DNA from: an uncultured SAR86 cluster bacterium
GTDB lineage: Bacteria; Pseudomonadota; Gammaproteobacteria; Magnimaribacterales; Magnimaribacteraceae
Assembly (NCBI GenBank): GCA_902532015.1
Contig: CACAGI010000008.1
Coordinates: 1 to 57,201, forward strand
DNA length: 57,201 nucleotides
Direction: 5' to 3'
Shown: piece by piece, positions 52,092 to 57,201 of the stretch
Layout of the letters: each line of letters begins with the position of its first letter
Numbering within the stretch: position 1 is the stretch's first letter
The notes under the pieces: generated by a model
What the model was told of the DNA's origin: nothing
What the model saw: only the letters and a program-made list of their open reading frames with translations
The model's database searches: none
Position numbers and translations under genes: made by a program

Positions 52092-53807
52092 ATGAATTAC
52101 AGGATTAAATTTAATATTCAAGAAGTTTCTTTAGTTATCTTATTTGCTTTAATAGTTGCATATTGCCTGTCATTCGTTTATCCATATCCGTATTTTTTAG
52201 CTGGTGGATTCTCTGGTGAATCTGCATATGACGGAGAGCCTGATTATTTTGCTAACATTGTTAGTAGTTTTATTAATGGTCATTCTATGGATTTTCTCCA
52301 TCCCGGAATACCCATTGTATTCTTATGTAAGTCTATATTAGTTCTTTTTAAAGACATTTACGGTGTAGAGGAAATTATATTTTCGTCCAGATTTATACTA
52401 ATTTTAATAAACCTTTTTATGGTATACATCGGCTCTAGAATATTACTGAAGCATGAGCTGTACTTCTTTTTTCTAATTTTATGCTTACTATTTGTTTTTC
52501 CAGCCGGTTTTGTATTAGTAGATCATGTATCTCCTAACGGGATACTTTTTGGTATCAGTATTTTGGTCATTGCATTAGGTTATAAATTAGATGAGGATTC
52601 AAAAATATATCTACTACTTTTTACTATTTTTTTAGGACTTGCTGTAGCAATCAAGTTTCCTGCAATAGTTTTAGGTATACCATGTTTTCTGGCCTTATTA
52701 TTAAGTGGTAGTAGCCACCAAAAATTTTCAAAAATACTTATCTTTTCTTTGTTTAGCACCGTTTTAAGCTTTTCTATTTTTACTTGGCCTGTACTCCCTT
52801 TCATTCCGTTTTTTTTGACACATCACGATTATTCTTACGATGACTTTGAGTTTATATTTTCTAATTTCTTTATAAGTTTATCCTTAATAGTTTTATTCAT
52901 AGCCTTGCTAGCCTTTATTGTTACAAGAATAAAAACTATTTATAAGTATAGCTACAAAAGAATATATAAAACCTCATGTTTACTATTTGCTATATTTCTC
53001 TTAATAGCTATTGCAATTAAAGCATGGAGTTCAAATGATTATTTATCCTTTTCCTATTCGCTGAGGAATTACATACCTCTATTTGGAATGTTCATTTTGC
53101 TATTAAATTTTTTCATTCCCAAGATGATTTCTAATCATAGATTTAATCTTCCTATCTTTTTTGTAATATTTTTAGTTATTTTTTCTACAAAACTCTATTT
53201 CAATAATATTTCTGATAAACGAGCTTTAGAAATCGATGAAAGTTTTACTAGCCTATACTCTAGTTATATAGATAAATATGACAATATAGTTCTGTATCCG
53301 GCCGGCTCTTTTGCATCAAAAAATATTTTCCTTGCTTGGTCTGATTATAGATATGGAGACTCGAGATACTTGTTTAGTGATCAAGAAGCTGAATTACCAT
53401 TTGTAATGACAGAGTCTCAAAAGAAAATTAAAGTTTTGAATACAAGAAAATTCGATCTAGACAGCCCAACCGCTAAGACCTCTTATAAGTATTTCAAACA
53501 ATCAGTTGATAATAGATATTTGCACAAAAACCAAAAGGGAGTTGCGCTAAATCAAATTAATCTTCAAATTCCCAAAGAATTTTGTAAAGAAGTTTATGAT
53601 GGTTATATGCCTGGTAACTCATCTTTATTAATTATACCTTTAAGCCTACATTCATACATCTCTGATAATGGATACAAAGATAAAGATCTTGCTGTAAATT
53701 ATGTTAACTCTCTTAATAACCGTCTTAGCAGTGAGTGTAAACTAGACACCAAAATAAGCTCAATTGTCTATGATTCTCAAAAGTTCTATCTTTTATCTAT
53801 TGAATAG
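52092..53807 (+). CDS. Large polytopic membrane protein, GT-C-like
   Basis: About 571 residues from the ATG at 52092; a TTG at 52083 would add three residues. The first ~360 residues form about ten TM helices. Loop 1 after TM1 carries GESAYDGEPDYFANIVS, with acidic residues where GT-C enzymes have a catalytic Asp/Glu. A soluble C-terminal domain follows (about 390-571). GT-C glycosyltransferase using a lipid-linked donor, such as the DPM1-like product, is plausible. No family is certain. Confidence 0.68.
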   Translation: MNYRIKFNIQEVSLVILFALIVAYCLSFVYPYPYFLAGGFSGESAYDGEPDYFANIVSSFINGHSMDFLHPGIPIVFLCKSILVLFKDIYGVEEIIFSSRFILILINLFMVYIGSRILLKHELYFFFLILCLLFVFPAGFVLVDHVSPNGILFGISILVIALGYKLDEDSKIYLLLFTIFLGLAVAIKFPAIVLGIPCFLALLLSGSSHQKFSKILIFSLFSTVLSFSIFTWPVLPFIPFFLTHHDYSYDDFEFIFSNFFISLSLIVLFIALLAFIVTRIKTIYKYSYKRIYKTSCLLFAIFLLIAIAIKAWSSNDYLSFSYSLRNYIPLFGMFILLLNFFIPKMISNHRFNLPIFFVIFLVIFSTKLYFNNISDKRALEIDESFTSLYSSYIDKYDNIVLYPAGSFASKNIFLAWSDYRYGDSRYLFSDQEAELPFVMTESQKKIKVLNTRKFDLDSPTAKTSYKYFKQSVDNRYLHKNQKGVALNQINLQIPKEFCKEVYDGYMPGNSSLLIIPLSLHSYISDNGYKDKDLAVNYVNSLNNRLSSECKLDTKISSIVYDSQKFYLLSIE

Positions 53808-53816
53808 CTCAATTTT

Positions 53817-54950
53817 ATGACTGCAAAACCAAAAAAGATTCTATTTGTTATAGTCGAGGATAGATACTTTATATCCCATAGATTACATCTAGCTCAACAT
53901 GCATTGAAACTTGGATACGAGGTAGGGTTGATATCTAAAAATTCTAAATACAAAGAATTTCTAACAAATCAAGGTATTAAGGTATTCGATTGGTCATTAG
54001 TTCGAGGTTCTTTCAATATATTTTATGAGGTGAGAGCATTTTTCGAAATTATAAAAACCTTAATAATTTTTTCTCCTGATTTGATTCATGCGGTTGCCCT
54101 GAAACCTGTAATTTATTCTTCTTTTGCAAGCAAGCTTGTTTTTTTAAGATCAAAAGTATTTGCCTTAGGCGGGCTAGGATTTATATTTAGTTCTCAAAAA
54201 TTTTTAGCTAGGATTTTAAGACCAATTATAGTATTGCTTCTCAAATTTGCGTTTAGCGGAAAAAAATCTCGATTAATTATCCAAAATGTTGATGACATGA
54301 AAATGCTTACAGATTTAGGAGTGATTAAATCTAATAAAGTTGAGCTGATAAAAGGTGCTGGTGTGGATATTAACAATTTCTCATATCTTGAAGAAACTGG
54401 TTCTGTCCCTGAAGTTATTTTGCCAGCAAGACTTTTGTGGGATAAGGGCGTTGGTGAATTTGTTAAAGCAGCAAAGATCATAAAAGACCAAGGCATAGAA
54501 GCAAATTTTTCAATTCTAGGGGAAGCTGATCCTCATAATCCTGAATGTATTTCAGATGAGCAAATAACAGATTGGAAAAAAGATGGCTTTGTTAAAATTT
54601 TAGGCTTTAAGGATGATGTGGTTAAGTATCTTCATAGATGCTCTATAGTGTGCCTTCCTTCATATAGAGAAGGCCTTCCTAAAGCTTTACTAGAAGCAGC
54701 AAGCTGCGGTCGTCCTATAGTCACAACCAATGTACCTGGCTGTAGAGAAATAGTTCAAGATGGAATAAATGGGTATCTTGTTCCGCCTAGAGATTCTGTT
54801 ATTTTAGCTCAAAGTTTATCGAAATTAATTTCTGATAAGGATTTAAGAATATCATTGGGAAGAAATGGAAGACTTTTAGTAGAAAAAGAGTTTTCTGATG
54901 AGATTGTCTCTATAAAAACAGCAAAACTTTGGAGTAGCTTGATTAAATAG
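53817..54950 (+). CDS. Family 4 (GT-B) glycosyltransferase
   Basis: 377 residues with N-terminal RYFISHRLHLAQHALKLGYE near 12-31 and a strong C-terminal nucleotide-sugar site EGLPKALLEAASCGRPIVTT near 282-301, followed by VPGCREIVQDG. The pattern (PSYREGLPK) is that of retaining GT4 enzymes. It may transfer the UDP-sugars made nearby; donor and acceptor are unknown. It starts 9 bases after the large membrane gene and ends before a promoter-bearing gap. Confidence 0.88.
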   Translation: MTAKPKKILFVIVEDRYFISHRLHLAQHALKLGYEVGLISKNSKYKEFLTNQGIKVFDWSLVRGSFNIFYEVRAFFEIIKTLIIFSPDLIHAVALKPVIYSSFASKLVFLRSKVFALGGLGFIFSSQKFLARILRPIIVLLLKFAFSGKKSRLIIQNVDDMKMLTDLGVIKSNKVELIKGAGVDINNFSYLEETGSVPEVILPARLLWDKGVGEFVKAAKIIKDQGIEANFSILGEADPHNPECISDEQITDWKKDGFVKILGFKDDVVKYLHRCSIVCLPSYREGLPKALLEAASCGRPIVTTNVPGCREIVQDGINGYLVPPRDSVILAQSLSKLISDKDLRISLGRNGRLLVEKEFSDEIVSIKTAKLWSSLIK

Positions 54951-54958
54951 ACAAATTC

Positions 54959-54987
54959 TTAGAGAAGTATGACGATTCGAGTATAAT
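54959..54987 (+). promoter_or_regulatory. Possible promoter for the UDP-sugar dehydrogenase
   Basis: A perfect TATAAT (54982-54987) lies 17 bases after TTAGAG (54959-54964), a poor -35. The gap 54951-55068 is one of the few non-coding intervals in the polysaccharide region, and transcription could restart here about 75 bases before the ATG at 55069. Nothing else was recognised in the gap. Confidence 0.35.
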
Positions 54988-55068
54988 CCAAATTTATTTA
55001 AAGCTAAATCCTCATAGAAATTTTCAAAGCAATTCACTCAAACTCTAAAATGAGCACTAGAAATCTAT

Positions 55069-56346
55069 ATGTTAAAGAATAAGAAAATCGCAGTCATAGG
55101 CTTGGGTTATGTTGGACTGCCGTTATTGGTAGAACTTTCTAAGAAATATAACGCTAAGGGATTTGATTTATCAAAAAAAAGGATTTCAGAACTAAAAAAA
55201 CTTAAAGATATAACAAATGAAGTAGATGTAAATGACTTAAGTAAACTTAAGGGTTGTCTCACCAATAAACATAAAGATATAGAAGAAGAAGATGTCTATA
55301 TAATAACGGTTCCAACCCCGATAGATAAGAAAAGAGAGCCTGATCTTAGACCTTTAAAGAAAGCCTGTGAAAATATTGGGAAGATCTTAAATATTAATGA
55401 TTTGGTAATTTTTGAGTCTACCGTTTATCCTGGCCTTACCGAAGAATTTTGTGTTCCAATATTAGAAAAAGAGTCTAGTCTTCGTCTCAATAAAGAATTT
55501 TTTGTTGGCTATAGTCCTGAGAGGATAAATCCTGGGGATAATAATAGAAAATTAACGGATATTAAGAAAATAACTAGTGGTTCTAATTCCAAAGCATTAA
55601 AGATTGTAGATGGTATATATAAATCAATAATCAAGGCTGGAACTTACCCAGTAAAATCTATAAAAGTTGCTGAAGCTGCTAAAGTTATTGAGAACACACA
55701 GAGAGATATCAACATCGCATTAGTTAACGAATTATCTTTATTATTCAAGAAATTAGATATTGATACTAACGAAGTTATAAATGCTGCTGCAACAAAATGG
55801 AATTTCATAGACTTTAGACCAGGACTGGTCGGTGGACATTGTATTGGTGTTGACCCATATTATTTAACACACAAAGCAAAAGAAGTTGGGTTTGAGCCAA
55901 AAATGATTCTATCTGGAAGGCAGACAAATGAATTTGTTCCGCACTATATTTCTAATAACCTTTTGCATGATTTAAAAAAGAAAGGAATAAAATATAAGGA
56001 TGCTCAAATTTTAATTTTGGGACTGACTTTTAAAGAAGATTGTCCAGATATGAGAAACTCTAAAGTAAAACAAATTTATGAAGATCTTAATTCTAAATCA
56101 TTAAAGGTTGATGTTTATGATCCCCAAGTTCATCAATCTGAAATACTAAGACATTACCCAAAAAAATCAGTATTAGGAAAATTTCCCCAAAAAAAGAAGT
56201 TTTACGACTGTATATTAGTAGCGGTACCACACCAAGATTTTAAAGAGTTTGGATATAAAAAGATTAAATCTTTGGGTACTAGCACCGTCTTATTTTATGA
56301 CTTGAAAGAAACTTTTCCAGATGAGGAGGTAGATTTCAAATTATGA
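55069..56346 (+). CDS. UDP-N-acetyl-hexosamine 6-dehydrogenase (TviB/WbpO-like)
   Basis: 425 residues in the UDP-glucose/GDP-mannose dehydrogenase family. IAVIGLGYVGLPLLVELSKK is near 7-26, GYSPERINPGDNNRKL near 148-163, the catalytic cysteine is in GGHCIGVDPYYL near 262-273, and GRQTNEFVPHYI is near 283-294. The motifs resemble the Vi-antigen TviB / WbpO group acting on UDP-GlcNAc or UDP-GalNAc. It is distinct from the ugd upstream. Product would be an N-acetyl-hexosaminuronate. It overlaps the next epimerase by 4 bases (ATGA). Confidence 0.85.
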   Translation: MLKNKKIAVIGLGYVGLPLLVELSKKYNAKGFDLSKKRISELKKLKDITNEVDVNDLSKLKGCLTNKHKDIEEEDVYIITVPTPIDKKREPDLRPLKKACENIGKILNINDLVIFESTVYPGLTEEFCVPILEKESSLRLNKEFFVGYSPERINPGDNNRKLTDIKKITSGSNSKALKIVDGIYKSIIKAGTYPVKSIKVAEAAKVIENTQRDINIALVNELSLLFKKLDIDTNEVINAAATKWNFIDFRPGLVGGHCIGVDPYYLTHKAKEVGFEPKMILSGRQTNEFVPHYISNNLLHDLKKKGIKYKDAQILILGLTFKEDCPDMRNSKVKQIYEDLNSKSLKVDVYDPQVHQSEILRHYPKKSVLGKFPQKKKFYDCILVAVPHQDFKEFGYKKIKSLGTSTVLFYDLKETFPDEEVDFKL

Positions 56347-57201
56347 AAACAGTCTGCTTAACCGGCGTAGCCGGATTTATAGGTTTTCATTTAGCAAAGC
56401 AATTAGAAGCCGAAGGTTATAGGGTTATTGGTATTGATAACTTAAATAGCTACTATGATCAAAAATTAAAAATAGATAGACTCTCCGAACTACAAAATCT
56501 TAATAAATTTGAGTTTTTAGAGTTAGATATTTCAGATAACTCTAAGATAATGTCTTTAGATGATAGATTTTCTTTTGATATAGTTATAAATCTTGCAGCT
56601 CAAGCAGGTGTCCAATATTCTCTTGTTAATCCCCATGAATATATATCTTCAAACGTAACTGGATTTTTAAATATTTTAGAGCTTTCTAAAAGGCAAGCTG
56701 TAGAGCATTTACTTTATGCCTCTTCGAGCTCTGTCTATGGTCTTAATAAAACTATACCTTTTAGTGAAGATCATAATGTTGACCATCCTATAAGCATTTA
56801 CGCTGCTTCAAAAAGAAGTAATGAGCTAATGGCTCATTCTTATTCTTATTTATATGACATACCTACTACTGGATTAAGATTTTTTACAGTTTACGGACCT
56901 TGGGGAAGGCCGGATATGGCGTTATTCATATTTACCAAAGCAGCCATTGAGAATAAAACTATAAGAGTAAATAATTTTGGAGATCATGCTAGAGACTTTA
57001 CTTACGTGGATGATATCGTTGCTGGTATAAATAGCATTATCCCTAAACCACCACAAACAAATAACTTATCTAAACTTAGTCCATCTCAAAGTGATGCTCC
57101 ATGGCAAATACTAAACATAGGCAGGGGGCAGAAAGTCCAACTAATGGAATTCATAGAAATTATTGAAGATTATTTTGGAAAAGAAATAAAGAAAGAATTT
57201 G
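56343..57201 (+). CDS. NAD-dependent epimerase, UDP-glucuronate 4-epimerase type (partial)
   Basis: The reading frame is open from ATG 56343 to the window end (about 286 codons). It has TGVAGFIGFHLAKQLEAEG (NAD loop) near 8-26, NLAAQAGVQYSLVNP near 83-97, SSSSVYGLN, the catalytic YxxxK in YAASKRSNE, TGLRFFTVYGPWGRPDMALF and RDFTYVDDIVAG. These are typical of UDP-glucuronate epimerases (Cap1J/LspL). The product would be UDP-galacturonate. It likely shares an operon with the overlapping dehydrogenase. The C-terminus (~50 residues) is outside the window. Confidence 0.87.
   Translation, partial: MKTVCLTGVAGFIGFHLAKQLEAEGYRVIGIDNLNSYYDQKLKIDRLSELQNLNKFEFLELDISDNSKIMSLDDRFSFDIVINLAAQAGVQYSLVNPHEYISSNVTGFLNILELSKRQAVEHLLYASSSSVYGLNKTIPFSEDHNVDHPISIYAASKRSNELMAHSYSYLYDIPTTGLRFFTVYGPWGRPDMALFIFTKAAIENKTIRVNNFGDHARDFTYVDDIVAGINSIIPKPPQTNNLSKLSPSQSDAPWQILNIGRGQKVQLMEFIEIIEDYFGKEIKKEF

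Overview
The window is AT-rich (roughly one third G+C by eye), with very short intergenic gaps, many 1-29 bp gene overlaps, and two convergent gene pairs that overlap at their tails. The housekeeping gene order is typical of Gammaproteobacteria: xseB-ispA-dxs next to ribA, scpA-scpB-rluB, ubiG-mupP-yciK, gyrA-serC-pheA-hisC-tyrA-aroA-cmk-rpsA-ihfB, lapA-pyrF, and uvrC-pgsA followed by tRNA-Cys and tRNA-Leu. Together this suggests a streamlined marine gammaproteobacterium, possibly SAR86-like. That assignment is inferred from base composition, compactness and gene content. No phylogenetic marker was aligned.

Layout. (1) 43-3619: riboflavin (ribA) and isoprenoid (dxs, ispA) genes plus xseB. (2) 3631-9860: a minus-strand envelope block with a TonB-dependent receptor, an RND transporter and its periplasmic adaptor; an 8-6-8 bp palindrome lies just upstream of the adaptor start. 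(3) 9917-10969: an unusual protein with three tandem DnaT-like DNA-binding modules, whose start codon abuts the intrinsic terminator of the next gene upstream, a DAHP synthase (11037-12086). (4) 12225-21036: nadE, the chromosome-segregation genes scpA and scpB, rluB, the minus-strand ubiG-mupP-yciK group, and a three-gene proton-translocating transhydrogenase. (5) 21197-36239: gyrA, serine and aromatic amino acid biosynthesis, cmk, rpsA, ihfB, gmhA, lapA, pyrF, a cupin, uvrC and pgsA, all on the plus strand. (6) 36362-57201: a surface-polysaccharide region that runs off the window end and is interrupted by tRNA-Cys(GCA) and tRNA-Leu(UAA).

The polysaccharide region holds UDP-sugar enzymes (GalE-like epimerase, two UDP-sugar dehydrogenases, UDP-glucuronate-type epimerase), a NeuB-family synthase, two dTDP-rhamnose genes (rfbD, rfbA), several glycosyltransferases, a methyltransferase and large membrane proteins. 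The least ordinary part is a tightly overlapping plus-strand run at 45502-52069: HAD phosphatase, a GT-C-like membrane protein fused to a uridine-kinase-type P-loop kinase, class II aldolase, a short GDPD-like protein, two different nucleotidyltransferases and a DPM1-like glycosyltransferase. Phosphatase, kinase, aldolase, nucleotidyltransferase and transferase activities side by side suggest a self-contained route that makes, activates and attaches an unusual sugar, polyol or phosphodiester-linked group. This is the best candidate for an undescribed system here. Its chemistry cannot be read from sequence alone.

No insertion sequences, CRISPR arrays, rRNA genes or prophage genes were seen. 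No intergenic stretch exceeds 300 bases. The longest non-coding interval, 39950-40187, contains the two tRNAs.
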